Shown here: positions 27,077 to 35,707 of the stretch, one piece after another
Layout of the letters: every line of letters starts with the position of its first letter
Numbering within the stretch: the first letter of the stretch is position 1
Origin: Verrucosispora sioxanthis
GTDB taxonomy: Bacteria; Actinomycetota; Actinomycetes; Mycobacteriales; Micromonosporaceae
Length of the DNA: 64,000 bases
Direction of reading: 5' to 3'
NCBI RefSeq assembly: GCF_010560025.1
Contig: NZ_SAIY01000010.1
Location: 1-64,000, forward strand
Position numbers and translations under genes: made by a program
Notes under the pieces: generated by a model
Told to the model about the DNA's origin: nothing
The model's database searches: none
Seen by the model: only the letters and a program-made list of their open reading frames with translations

Positions 27077-27723
27077 GCACCGACCCCGTCCAGATCCGCC
27101 GGGAGATCGAAACCACCCGCGACAACCTGAGTTCCGATGTGGACGCCCTGGCGTACAAGGTCAGCCCGGGCCGCATCGTCGAAGATCGTAAGCAGCGGGT
27201 CCGTACCACGCTGCGGAATGTGAGGGACAGCGTAATGGGAACCGCATCCGATCTGGGCCATCAGACCAGCCATGGCGCCCACGCGGCCGGCGATCGTGCC
27301 GCCGCGACGGCCTCCGCGGTGGGCGACGCGGCGCACTCGGCCGCCTCGGCGGTCGGCGACGCGGCACACCGCGCCCCGCAGGTCATCAGGCGCAGGTCCG
27401 AGGGGAACCCGCTGGCCGCCGGCCTCATCGCCTTCGGCGTCGGCATGCTCGTCTCCTCCCTCGTTCCGCCCACCCAGCGTGAGCAGCAGCTGGCCACCCA
27501 GGCCCGGGAGAAGGCCGGTGAGCACGGCTCGGCGGTGACCGACAAGCTCAGCCGGGTGGCGAGCGAGATGAAGCAGGAGCTGCGTGAGCCGGCGCAGCAG
27601 GCCGCCGAGTCGGTCAAGGCCACCGCGCAGGACGCCGCACAGACGGTGACCGATGACACCCGGTCCGCAGCCCAGGATCTGAAGGGGCAGGCGCGGCACT
27701 CCCGGGACCAGGTGCGTCCCTGA
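27073..27723 (+). CDS. DUF3618 membrane-associated protein
   Basis: A 216-aa protein. The N-terminal DUF3618 motif is QIRREIETTRDNLSSDVDAL. An Ala-rich repeat-like segment (SAVGDAAHSAASAVGDAAH) follows, then one helix (LAAGLIAFGVGMLVSSLV) and a long Lys/Glu/Gln-rich C-terminal helix. ATGA coupling to the preceding gene supports joint function, probably at the membrane. An intrinsic terminator follows. Confidence 0.87.
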   Translation: MSTDPVQIRREIETTRDNLSSDVDALAYKVSPGRIVEDRKQRVRTTLRNVRDSVMGTASDLGHQTSHGAHAAGDRAAATASAVGDAAHSAASAVGDAAHRAPQVIRRRSEGNPLAAGLIAFGVGMLVSSLVPPTQREQQLATQAREKAGEHGSAVTDKLSRVASEMKQELREPAQQAAESVKATAQDAAQTVTDDTRSAAQDLKGQARHSRDQVRP

Positions 27724-27787
27724 CCGGTCGACGAACCCAGCCGCTGCTGGCGGCGGTCCGTCCTACGCGTAGGCCGTGAGATGGGCG

Positions 27788-27833
27788 AGGGCTCCTCCTC
27801 GGGCGATCCGAGCGGAGGAGCCCTTGCCTTTTG
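27788..27833 (+). terminator. strong intrinsic terminator
   Basis: AGGGCTCCTCC (27788-27798) pairs with GGAGGAGCCCT (27814-27824). Inside lies a nearly continuous 5-bp stem (CTCGG/CCGAG), and TGCCTTTTGCC follows. It closes the three-gene envelope cluster. Confidence 0.8.
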
Positions 27834-27910
27834 CCCCGTTTCACGGTCTGCGTGCCGGGTAGCGGCCACTACGGCGGCCGGGCACCGGACGTCCGGGCGG
27901 AGGAGGCGTG

Positions 27911-28546
27911 ATGAGAAGCAACGCGACGAGACTGGCTCTGGTGGGCGCCGCGACCGTGACCGCGGTCGGCGTCGGCCGGGCGGTGACCCGCCGACGGCGT
28001 CGGCACCAGCCCCAGCGGGAGGATGGCTGGTACGTGGTCCGGCGTGCGGTCACGGTCGACCGGCCGGTAGCGGCGGTGATCAGCTTCTGGACCGAGCGGG
28101 AGCGGCTCGACCGGGCCCTGGCGGAGTGGGCGACCCTGGAGCAGATCGACGGGAACCGCTGGCGGTGCGTGTCGCGTGATCCCGACACCGGCGCCACCGA
28201 GTGGCGCGCCGAGATCACCGTCACCGGTCCCGGCCGGCTGCGCTGGCAGGTCACCGGCGGGCCGGAGCAACAGGGCACGGTCGAACTGGTGCCCGCACCA
28301 CAGGGCCGGGGTACGGAGATCCGCGCGGAGCTGAGATACCGCTCCGGCCCACTGCGCCGCGCCCTGGGGCTGGCGGCCGGTGACGAGCCGGACCTACGGC
28401 TGCGCGACACGCTGCGCCGGGTCAAGTCCCTGATCGAGTGCGGTCAGCTCATCGACACCCGGCGGGACCCGTCCGGACGGAGTCCGGCACAGGAACGACG
28501 CACCGATGAGATTCGGCAGCGGTTGACGACGGGAGGACGGGCGTGA
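27911..28546 (+). CDS. SRPBCC-family (START-like) protein with N-terminal hydrophobic segment
   Basis: A 211-aa protein with a short N-terminal helix (about 7-24), an Arg-rich stretch and an SRPBCC/cyclase-dehydrase-like domain (AVTVDRPVAAVISFWTERE, GTEIRAELRYRSG). Such domains bind hydrophobic ligands; the ligand here is unknown. GAGGAGG precedes ATG 27911. The stop overlaps the GTG of the zinc alcohol dehydrogenase gene, so the two are co-expressed, a pairing common in actinobacteria. Confidence 0.83.
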   Translation: MRSNATRLALVGAATVTAVGVGRAVTRRRRRHQPQREDGWYVVRRAVTVDRPVAAVISFWTERERLDRALAEWATLEQIDGNRWRCVSRDPDTGATEWRAEITVTGPGRLRWQVTGGPEQQGTVELVPAPQGRGTEIRAELRYRSGPLRRALGLAAGDEPDLRLRDTLRRVKSLIECGQLIDTRRDPSGRSPAQERRTDEIRQRLTTGGRA

Positions 28547-29715
28547 AGGCGCTGTGCTGGGAGGGGGTCGGCAAGCTCAAGGTACGCGACGTGCCGGAGC
28601 CGCGGGTGCGCGCCGCCGGCGACATCATCGTCCGGGTCCGCGCCAGCAGCGTCTGCGGTTCCGACCTGCATCTGATCAACGGCTTCATCCCGGCGATGCG
28701 GGAGGGTGACATCCTGGGCCACGAGTTCACCGGCGAGGTGGTCGAGGTCGGGCCCGGGGTACGGCGGTTGGCCGTCGGCGACCGGGTGGTGGTCGGCTCG
28801 GTGGTGGCCTGCGGCGGCTGCTGGTACTGCCGGACCGAGCAGTACTCGCTGTGCGACAACTCGAACCCGCAGCCGGTCTTCGCGGAGAAGCTGTGGGGGC
28901 ACTCGCCGGCCGGCATCGTCGGCTACTCACACGCCGCCGGGGGCTACTCCGGCAGCCACGCCGAGTACGTACGGGTGCCGTTCGGCGACGTCGGGGCGTT
29001 CAAGGTGCCCGACGGGGTACCCGACGACGCGGTGGTCTTCGCCTCCGACGCCATGCCCACCGGCTGGATGGCGGCCGACTTCTGCGGCCTGACCGGCGGT
29101 GAGGTGGTCGCGGTGTGGGGTGCCGGTGGAGTGGGGCAGATGGCCGCCCGGGCGGCGCAGCTGCTCGGCGCGGAGCGGGTCATCATGGTCGACCGGCTGC
29201 CGGAGCGGCTGGCCGTGGCCGCCGACCGGCTGGGAGTGGAGACGGTCAACTACGCCGACACCGACGTGCTCGAGGCGCTGCGCGAGATGACCGCCGGTCG
29301 CGGACCGGACGCCTGTATCGACGCGGTCGGCATGGAGTCCCACGACGTCGGCCCGGGGTACGCGTACGACAAGGCGAAGCAGACCGCCCGCTTGCAGACC
29401 GACCGGCCGACGTGCGTCCGGCAGGCCATCATGGCGGCCCGCAAGGGTGGCACGGTCAGCATCGTCGGTGTCTACGCCGGCCTGGTGGACAAGTTTCCGC
29501 TGGGCGCGGCGATGAACAAGGCCCTGGTGCTGCGGATGGGGCAGATGCACGCCCAGCGCTACATCCCGATGCTGCTCGACCGACTCGCCGCCGGCGAGAT
29601 CGACCCCGGCTACCTGGCCACCCACCCGCTACCGCTGGACCAGGGCGCGCGCGGCTACGAGATCTTCGAGAAGAAGGAGGACGGCTGCCTGCGTACGGTG
29701 CTGCATCCGGCCTGA
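28543..29715 (+). CDS. zinc-dependent alcohol/aldehyde dehydrogenase (formaldehyde dehydrogenase-like)
   Basis: A 390-aa medium-chain dehydrogenase. Catalytic zinc ligands are in SVCGSDLHL and GHEFTGEV, the structural-zinc Cys cluster is CGGCWYCRTEQYSLC, and the Rossmann motif is AVWGAGGVGQMAA. An extended insertion (DAVGMESHD ... QTDRPTCVRQAI) is typical of glutathione-independent formaldehyde dehydrogenase-like enzymes. The true substrate is not determined. The GTG start overlaps the preceding stop. Confidence 0.9.
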   Translation: MKALCWEGVGKLKVRDVPEPRVRAAGDIIVRVRASSVCGSDLHLINGFIPAMREGDILGHEFTGEVVEVGPGVRRLAVGDRVVVGSVVACGGCWYCRTEQYSLCDNSNPQPVFAEKLWGHSPAGIVGYSHAAGGYSGSHAEYVRVPFGDVGAFKVPDGVPDDAVVFASDAMPTGWMAADFCGLTGGEVVAVWGAGGVGQMAARAAQLLGAERVIMVDRLPERLAVAADRLGVETVNYADTDVLEALREMTAGRGPDACIDAVGMESHDVGPGYAYDKAKQTARLQTDRPTCVRQAIMAARKGGTVSIVGVYAGLVDKFPLGAAMNKALVLRMGQMHAQRYIPMLLDRLAAGEIDPGYLATHPLPLDQGARGYEIFEKKEDGCLRTVLHPA

Positions 29716-29782
29716 TCAAGGCCGCGCCGTCGGCCTGGCCCGGCGGCGCGGCGCCAGGCTGGCGGCGCCCGGACGGGCCGGC

Positions 29783-31030
29783 TCAGCCGGTGCGCCGTAC
29801 GGCGGTGACCACGAACCCGCTGGCCGGCAGCGCCGGCATCCGGCTCAGATCCACCGCAAGGTCCTGCGGCGGTACGTCGTAGCGGATGACCTCGGTCAGC
29901 AGCGTGACCGCCCGCTTCATCAGCTCGATCGTGATCCACTCTCCGGCGCAGCGGTGTCCGGCGACATGGTCTCCGCCGCCCTGCGGTACCAGCGTGAACG
30001 GGTCACCCGGCCAACCGGCGAAGCGCTCCGGCCGGAACCGCTCCGGCTCCGGCCACACCTCGGGGTGATGATTGGTGCCGTAGAGATCCAGCAGCACCCG
30101 TCGGCCCTGCGGGAAGTGGTAGCCCTGCCAGTCGAAGTCCCGCCGGACCCGGGCCGCGGCCACCGGGAAGAACGGGTAGTAGCGGCGCACCTCCTGCACG
30201 AACTGCCCGGCCTCGGCGTCGTCGTCGCGTACCCGTTGCCGCCAGGCGGGATGGTCGTGCAGGGCCAGCGCGGCGAAGACCACGAACCGGGCCACCGCGA
30301 TGGTCGGGCGGAGCACGTTGAGCAACTCCACCGCCGCGATGCGGCGGGGCAACCGGCGTCCCTCGCCGTCGCGGTGCTCCGCGATCACGCGCAGGGCAGT
30401 GCCCTCGGGCGGCGACAGCTTCCCGTGGCGTACCTGTTCGACGAGGTCAGCACCCCAGTACTCACTGCGGTAGCGGCCCAGCCGACCGCGCCAGTGCCGG
30501 GGACCGATCGCCGCGGCACTGTCAATCATGGCTTGGAGGTCGGCGGTCCGCCGGTCCAACTCGCCGCCGCTCAGCGGCACCCCCGCCCAGGCGCACACCG
30601 CCCGGGTCAGCATCGACGCGACCTCGGTGTGCAGGGTCACCGTGCCGGACAGTTCCCAGGCGGGCAACCGGGCCTGCCACTCGTCGGCGAAGAGCTGCCC
30701 GAGTCGCCGGACCGCGGCCGGGCTCATGAGTGACATGAACATTGCCTTGCGGTCGTGGTGGGCGTCGCCGTCGAGCCCCTGGACGCCGCCTCGGCCGGTG
30801 AGCGTCCGCTGACCGCGAGCCGGCATGGCACCCTCGCGCATGAACCGGTCGGCGTCGTAGAAGAGTTCGGTGGCGGCCCGGCCGCGTAGGCAGATCGTCG
30901 GTTCCAGCAGCAGCCGGGTCTGGAATATGTCGGTGCCGTACCGGTCGCACCGCTGCCCGACGAACCGGTAGCCGGCCCGCAGGAAGGCCAGGGTGCTGTC
31001 CGGAGCGCGGTCCGTCGGAATGGTCGCCAT
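29783..31030 (-). CDS. CYP152-family cytochrome P450 (fatty acid peroxygenase-like)
   Basis: The protein has 415 aa, the CYP152 length. The haem Cys lies in QGGGDHVAGHRCAGE. The I-helix has LRPTIAVARF instead of the acid-alcohol pair; its Arg-Pro binds the fatty-acid carboxylate in this family. CYP152 enzymes use H2O2 to hydroxylate or decarboxylate fatty acids. Where OleT has His and P450-BSbeta has Gln, this protein has Gln (GVQGLDG), which favours hydroxylation. ATG 31030 is chosen for family length; a longer frame starts at 31108. The gene converges on the dehydrogenase gene. Confidence 0.9.
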   Translation of the reverse strand: MATIPTDRAPDSTLAFLRAGYRFVGQRCDRYGTDIFQTRLLLEPTICLRGRAATELFYDADRFMREGAMPARGQRTLTGRGGVQGLDGDAHHDRKAMFMSLMSPAAVRRLGQLFADEWQARLPAWELSGTVTLHTEVASMLTRAVCAWAGVPLSGGELDRRTADLQAMIDSAAAIGPRHWRGRLGRYRSEYWGADLVEQVRHGKLSPPEGTALRVIAEHRDGEGRRLPRRIAAVELLNVLRPTIAVARFVVFAALALHDHPAWRQRVRDDDAEAGQFVQEVRRYYPFFPVAAARVRRDFDWQGYHFPQGRRVLLDLYGTNHHPEVWPEPERFRPERFAGWPGDPFTLVPQGGGDHVAGHRCAGEWITIELMKRAVTLLTEVIRYDVPPQDLAVDLSRMPALPASGFVVTAVRRTG

Positions 31031-31293
31031 CGGATTCCCTGTTGCCGGGGCGCGGCCGTCGCCGACCGGCCGTCCAATCGTCGCAGAGTGCGTACCTACC
31101 CAGGTCACGGGCGATGAACCGCGCAGCCGGGCGGCGGTGTCGACGGGCCGGTCGCTGGCCCCTCCCAGGGCCGGGAAATCCTGGTTTGCTGAGTTCGGCG
31201 TCGTCGTCGACCTGGCCGGTGGTCAACCGGCCGCCGGGCCGACCGGTCGACGCGTCGTCGGCCAGGCGGTTCGGCGTGCCACGGGGAGGACGG

Positions 31294-31677
31294 ATGCGGG
31301 ACAACCGTGCGGCGTACTGGCGTCGGTGGAAGGCCGGGAGGTTCGGCGGGGATCGGCCGCCGCTGGTGGCGCCGCCGCCCCGGCCCCCACGTCCCGACCG
31401 TCATTTCACCGTGCATCTCGGCTTCACCGCCGCCGACCTCGTCACCGCGCGCGAGGTGGCGGTCGGGTACGCCGAGGCGCTGAGCGTGCTCCGGCCCGAG
31501 CTGGCGATCGGTGCCTCCGCGCTGTCGCCGGCCGACGCCTGGCAGCGTGCCGAGCGGCTGTTCTGCGGGGCCCTCGGGCCGGACGCCGAACGGTGTGTCG
31601 ATGTCGCCGGCCACGCCGGTTTCCATCACGCGCCCGGCCCCGGTGGCCTCGGTTGGGGCGATGGTGACCGTGGATAG
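31294..31677 (+). CDS. hypothetical protein
   Basis: A 127-aa protein starting at ATG 31294 with GGGGAGG upstream. It has an Arg/Pro-rich N-terminus and a compact domain with FTVHLGFTAADLVTAREVAV and two Cys. I do not recognise a family. The 263-bp gap between this start and that of the P450 gene holds divergent promoter space but no clear motif. A hairpin follows it. Confidence 0.6.
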   Translation: MRDNRAAYWRRWKAGRFGGDRPPLVAPPPRPPRPDRHFTVHLGFTAADLVTAREVAVGYAEALSVLRPELAIGASALSPADAWQRAERLFCGALGPDAERCVDVAGHAGFHHAPGPGGLGWGDGDRG

Positions 31678-31678
31678 C

Positions 31679-31724
31679 GCGGGGTCCAGGAACACCGGGC
31701 CGGACGAACATCCCTGGACCCCGC
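31679..31724. terminator. 12-bp hairpin between convergent genes
   Basis: GCGGGGTCCAGG (31679-31690) is repeated in inverted form at 31713-31724 with a 22-nt loop. It lies between the convergent hypothetical and DUF397 genes, so it can serve both. Confidence 0.6.
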
Positions 31725-31732
31725 CCGCGCGC

Positions 31733-31951
31733 TCAGTCCAGGTCGAACTCGCCGTCCTGGGCGCCCGCGACGAAGGCGTCCCACTCGGCCTGGGTGAACA
31801 CCAGCACCGGGCCGTCCGGCTCGGCGGAGTTGCGCATGCCGATCAGATCGTCGACGAAGGCGACCTCCACCGCGGCCTCCGAGGTGTCGCCCTCGGCCCG
31901 CTGCCAGACCGCCCGGGAGAGGTCGAAGTCACCCTTGGGGTGCGCTGTCAT
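31733..31951 (-). CDS. DUF397 protein
   Basis: A 72-aa protein with the DUF397 pattern: an N-terminal Trp after the FDLSRAVW segment, VEVAFVDDLIGMRNSAEPDGPVLVFT, and EWDAFVAGA. GGAGGAC precedes ATG 31951. DUF397 genes normally sit beside a helix-turn-helix (XRE) regulator in actinobacteria; none is adjacent here, so this is an orphan copy. Confidence 0.87.
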   Translation of the reverse strand: MTAHPKGDFDLSRAVWQRAEGDTSEAAVEVAFVDDLIGMRNSAEPDGPVLVFTQAEWDAFVAGAQDGEFDLD

Positions 31952-32019
31952 GGTCCCGTCCTCCAGTACCAGGGGAAATGGGGAAGCCGGTTCGTTCCCT
32001 CATCGGGCAGGATAAGCGG

Positions 32020-34533
32020 ATGCCGAGCCTGAGCCGTGCAGAGGCGACCGCGCGTGGCGCGTCGATCACCGTCGAGTCCTACCAGGTGGACCTCGACCTG
32101 ACCGGGGGCGGTGAGCGGTTCCGGTCCCACGTCACGATCAGGTTCCGGGCCACCGGCACCGATACGTTCGTCGAGGTCAAGCCGGCGCACCTGCGCGCCG
32201 TACGCCTCAACGACACCGACCTCGATCCCGCGACACTTGACGACAACCGGCTGCCGCTGACCGGCCTGGCGGCGCGGAACACGCTGGTCGTCGAGGCCGA
32301 GATGGCGTACACCAACACCGGCGAGGGAATGCACCGCTTCGTCGACCCCGCCGACGGCGAGACCTACCTCTACGTGATGTCGTTCCTGGACGACGTGCAG
32401 CGGGTCTTCGCCGCCTTCGACCAGCCGGACCTGAAGGCACCGGTCACGCTGTCGGTGACCGCGCCGGAGCACTGGACGGTGGCGGCCAACGCCGAACTGG
32501 CGGCCAACCCCGAGCCGGGTCGTTGGGAGTTCGCCCCCACCCTGCCGATCGCCACGTACTTCTTCACCCTGATCGCCGGTCCCTGGCACGTCCGCCGGGA
32601 CACCCACGACGGAATTCCGCTCGGTGTGTACTGCCGGCGCTCACTCGCCGAGCATCTCGACGCCGACGCGGCGGAGATCCTCACCGTCACGAAGCAGTGT
32701 CTCGACCGGTTTCATCAGCTGTTCGACGAGCGCTATCCGTTCGGCAAGTACGACCAGGCGTTCGTGCCCGAGTTCAACGCGGGTGCCATGGAGAATCCGG
32801 GCCTGGTCACCTTCCGCGACGACTACGTGTTCCGCTCGGCGGTCACCGACAGCCAGCGCGAGCTGCGGGCCACCACGATCGCCCACGAGATGGCGCACAT
32901 GTGGTTCGGTGACCTGGTCACCATGCGTTGGTGGGACGACCTGTGGTTGAACGAGTCGTTCGCGGAATACCTGGGCACCCGGGTCACGGCCGAGGCGACC
33001 CGGTTCGACCGGGCGTGGACGACGTTCGCGCTGCGCCGCAAGGCGTGGGGGTACGCCGCCGACCAGCGCCCCTCCACCCATCCGGTGGCACCCGAGCGGG
33101 TGATCGACGCCGCGGAGGGTCTGCTCAACTTCGACGGCATCTCGTACGCCAAGGGGGCCAGCGTGCTGCGGCAGCTGGTGGCGTGGCTCGGTGACGAGGC
33201 GTTCCTGGCCGGCCTCAACGACCACTTCGCCCGGCACCGCTTCGGCAACGCCACCCTCGCCGACCTGCTCGAGAGCCTGGCCGCCAGCAGCGGCCGGGAG
33301 CTGACCGACTGGGCGGAAGCCTGGCTGCGGACCGCGCAGGTGAACACGCTGCGGGCCGAGGTGGCGGTGGACGCCGACGGTCGGTACGACGAGGTCGTGA
33401 TCGCGCAGACCGCGCCGCCGACGCATCCGGTGCTGCGCCCGCACCGCATCGGCGTGGGCCGGTACGCCGTGGACGGCACCGCCGAGCGGATCGAGGTCGA
33501 CCTCGATCCGAAGACCGACGACGGTCGGACCCGGCTCGACGGGTTGGTCGGGGAACCGGCGGCGGCCGTTCTGCTGCCCAACGACGGCGACCTGACCTTC
33601 GCCAAGATCCGCCTCGACGCCGCCTCGGCCGACGCGGTGCCACTGCTGCTGCCCCGTCTGGCCGACCCGTTGGCCCGCGCCCTGCTCTGGGGTGAGGCGG
33701 TGGACGCCGCGACCGACGGGGAACGGCCGGTCGCCGGACTTGTCGATCTGATCGTCGCGGCGTTGCCCACCGAGACGGAAGTGATCATCGTCGAGGACGT
33801 GCTGGCGATGAGTCGCTCGCTCGTCGACCGCTATCTCGATCCGCTGGCGCGACAGTCCGCCCTGGCCCGCGTCGCCGAATCCTGCCGGCGGTTGCTGGAC
33901 GACGCCGCGCCGGGGGAGTCGTTGCAACTGGCGGCCGCTCGGGGGCTGATCGCCGCGAGCACCGACGCGGAGTTGCTCTCCGGTTGGCTCGCCGGCCGGG
34001 CCGTACCCGCCGGGCTGGCCGTCGACGCCGAGCTGCGGTGGACGCTGCTGGGCCGGTTGGTGGTCCTCGGTGCCGCCGGTGCGGCCGAGATCGCGGCCGA
34101 GGCGGCGGCCGACCCGAGCGCCACCGGTGCCGAGCGGGCCGCCAGGTGCCGGGCCGCCCTGCCCGAACCCGGTGCCAAGCAGGCCGCGTGGGAAATCATC
34201 GTGTCGAACACGGAGTTGTCGAATCGGCTGGTCGAGGCGACGGCGGAGGGCTTCTGGCAGCCCGAGCAGCTGGAGCTGACAAGCGCCTACGTCGGCAGCT
34301 ACTTCGCCGACATGCCGGCCGCCGCGCGGCTGCGTACGCCCTGGGTGGCCGACGAGGTTGCCAAGCTGGCCTTCCCCCGCCACGCGGTGTCCCAGCCGAC
34401 CCGGGAGGCGGCGGCGGCGCTGCTGGCCCGCGACGACCTCACGCCGGGGCTGCGTCGGGTGGTCACCGACGCCGACGACGACCTGCGTCGCGCCCTGGTG
34501 GCGCGCACGGCGGTGGCCGCCACGACCGCGTGA
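32020..34533 (+). CDS. pepN: aminopeptidase N (M1 family)
   Basis: An 837-aa zinc metallopeptidase removing N-terminal residues from peptides in the cytoplasm. The exopeptidase motif GAMEN is in FNAGAMENPGLVTF. The zinc site is HEMAHMWFGDLVT, with the third ligand Glu in NESFAEYLG. A C-terminal ERAP1-like helical domain of about 350 residues completes it. ATG 32020 is the family start; an upstream in-frame ATG at 31978 gives a non-homologous extension. A long hairpin follows. Confidence 0.96.
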   Translation: MPSLSRAEATARGASITVESYQVDLDLTGGGERFRSHVTIRFRATGTDTFVEVKPAHLRAVRLNDTDLDPATLDDNRLPLTGLAARNTLVVEAEMAYTNTGEGMHRFVDPADGETYLYVMSFLDDVQRVFAAFDQPDLKAPVTLSVTAPEHWTVAANAELAANPEPGRWEFAPTLPIATYFFTLIAGPWHVRRDTHDGIPLGVYCRRSLAEHLDADAAEILTVTKQCLDRFHQLFDERYPFGKYDQAFVPEFNAGAMENPGLVTFRDDYVFRSAVTDSQRELRATTIAHEMAHMWFGDLVTMRWWDDLWLNESFAEYLGTRVTAEATRFDRAWTTFALRRKAWGYAADQRPSTHPVAPERVIDAAEGLLNFDGISYAKGASVLRQLVAWLGDEAFLAGLNDHFARHRFGNATLADLLESLAASSGRELTDWAEAWLRTAQVNTLRAEVAVDADGRYDEVVIAQTAPPTHPVLRPHRIGVGRYAVDGTAERIEVDLDPKTDDGRTRLDGLVGEPAAAVLLPNDGDLTFAKIRLDAASADAVPLLLPRLADPLARALLWGEAVDAATDGERPVAGLVDLIVAALPTETEVIIVEDVLAMSRSLVDRYLDPLARQSALARVAESCRRLLDDAAPGESLQLAAARGLIAASTDAELLSGWLAGRAVPAGLAVDAELRWTLLGRLVVLGAAGAAEIAAEAAADPSATGAERAARCRAALPEPGAKQAAWEIIVSNTELSNRLVEATAEGFWQPEQLELTSAYVGSYFADMPAAARLRTPWVADEVAKLAFPRHAVSQPTREAAAALLARDDLTPGLRRVVTDADDDLRRALVARTAVAATTA

Positions 34534-34536
34534 CCC

Positions 34537-34580
34537 CAGGAGCCGGGCCGGGCCGTAGAGCGCCGGCCCGGCCCGGCTCC
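34537..34580 (+). terminator. 16-bp hairpin after pepN
   Basis: GGAGCCGGGCCGGGCC (34537-34552) pairs perfectly with 34565-34580 across a 12-nt loop, 4 bp past the pepN stop and just before the nadD promoter. Confidence 0.75.
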
Positions 34581-34594
34581 GCTCGGGCACGCCC

Positions 34595-34600
34595 TAGGAT
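34595..34600 (+). promoter_or_regulatory. -10 element (TAGGAT), leaderless nadD promoter
   Basis: TAGGAT ends exactly 6 nt before GTG 34607. It directly follows the pepN terminator, so nadD starts its own unit. Confidence 0.6.
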
Positions 34601-34606
34601 CATGGG

Positions 34607-35200
34607 GTGGAGGAAGACATCCGGCGGATCGGGATCATGGGCGGGACGTTCGATCCGATCCATCACGGGCACCTCGTGGCCGCGAGCGAGGTGGCGGACC
34701 GGTTCGGCCTCGACGAGGTGATCTTCGTGCCCACCGGGCAGCCGTGGCAGAAGGCCGACGTGCCGGTCAGCTCGGCCGAGGACCGCTACCTGATGACCGT
34801 GATCGCCACCGCGTCCAACCCCCGGTTCCAGGTCAGCCGGGTCGACATCGACCGGGGCGGGCCCACCTACACCGTCGACACCCTGCGTGACCTGCGCTCC
34901 CAGTACGGGACCAAGGCGCAGCTGTTCTTCATCACCGGCGCGGACGCCCTGGAGCGCATCCTGAGCTGGAAGAACCTCGACGAGATCTTCGAGCTGGCCC
35001 ACTTCATCGGGGTCACCCGGCCGGGCTTCCAGCTGACCGCCGCGCACCTGCCCGCCGACACGGTCAGTCTGGTGCAGGTCCCGGCCATGGCCATCTCCTC
35101 CACCGACTGCCGGGCGCGGGTCGCCCGGGGCGAACCAGTGTGGTATCTGGTGCCCGACGGTGTGGTGCAGTACATCGCGAAACGACGCCTGTACCGGTAG
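34607..35200 (+). CDS. nadD: nicotinate-nucleotide adenylyltransferase
   Basis: NadD joins nicotinate mononucleotide and ATP to form deamido-NAD in NAD synthesis. It has 197 aa, with the nucleotidyltransferase motif GGTFDPIHHGHL at residues 9-20 and a C-terminal ISSTDCRAR (ISSTxxR type). GTG 34607 is leaderless. The downstream order rsfS-phosphatase matches other actinobacteria. Confidence 0.97.
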   Translation: MEEDIRRIGIMGGTFDPIHHGHLVAASEVADRFGLDEVIFVPTGQPWQKADVPVSSAEDRYLMTVIATASNPRFQVSRVDIDRGGPTYTVDTLRDLRSQYGTKAQLFFITGADALERILSWKNLDEIFELAHFIGVTRPGFQLTAAHLPADTVSLVQVPAMAISSTDCRARVARGEPVWYLVPDGVVQYIAKRRLYR

Positions 35201-35302
35201 TGGTTTGACCGTTTCGTGCCTCTTTCCGGCTGAAACTGGTGAGTCGGGAATCCGGGCCGTGTGAGAGGCTGGAGGCATCGCACGGTTGATCGAAGGAGAA
35301 CG

Positions 35303-35707
35303 GTGACAGTTTCCGAACGCGCTCACCAGCTGGCGATCGTCGCCGCCCAGGCCGCGGCCGACAAGAAGGCGCAGGACATCGTCATCATCGACGTGGGTGA
35401 CCAACTCGCCATCACCGACGCGTTCCTGCTCGCCGCCGCCCCGAACGAACGCCAGGTGCTGGCCATCGTCGACGCCATCGAGGAAGCCCTGCTCGACCTG
35501 CCGGAGAAGGCGAAGCCGGTGCGGCGGGAGGGCGAACGCGGCGGCCGTTGGGTGCTGCTCGACTACGTCGACGTCGTGGTGCACGTGCAGCACACCGAGG
35601 AACGCGAGTTCTACGCCCTCGACCGGCTCTGGAAGGACTGCCCGACCATCCCGTTCGTGGACCGGGACCTCGCCAGCGCGGAGGCCGGCGCCGGATCGGG
35701 CGAGTGA
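35303..35707 (+). CDS. rsfS: ribosome silencing factor RsfS
   Basis: A 134-aa Iojap/RsfS protein that binds L14 of the 50S subunit and blocks subunit joining during starvation. The core KKAQDIVIIDVGDQLAITDAF and WVLLDYVDVVVHVQ are characteristic. GTG 35303 has AAGGAGA upstream; the GTGA overlap with the next gene indicates co-translation. Confidence 0.95.
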   Translation: MTVSERAHQLAIVAAQAAADKKAQDIVIIDVGDQLAITDAFLLAAAPNERQVLAIVDAIEEALLDLPEKAKPVRREGERGGRWVLLDYVDVVVHVQHTEEREFYALDRLWKDCPTIPFVDRDLASAEAGAGSGE

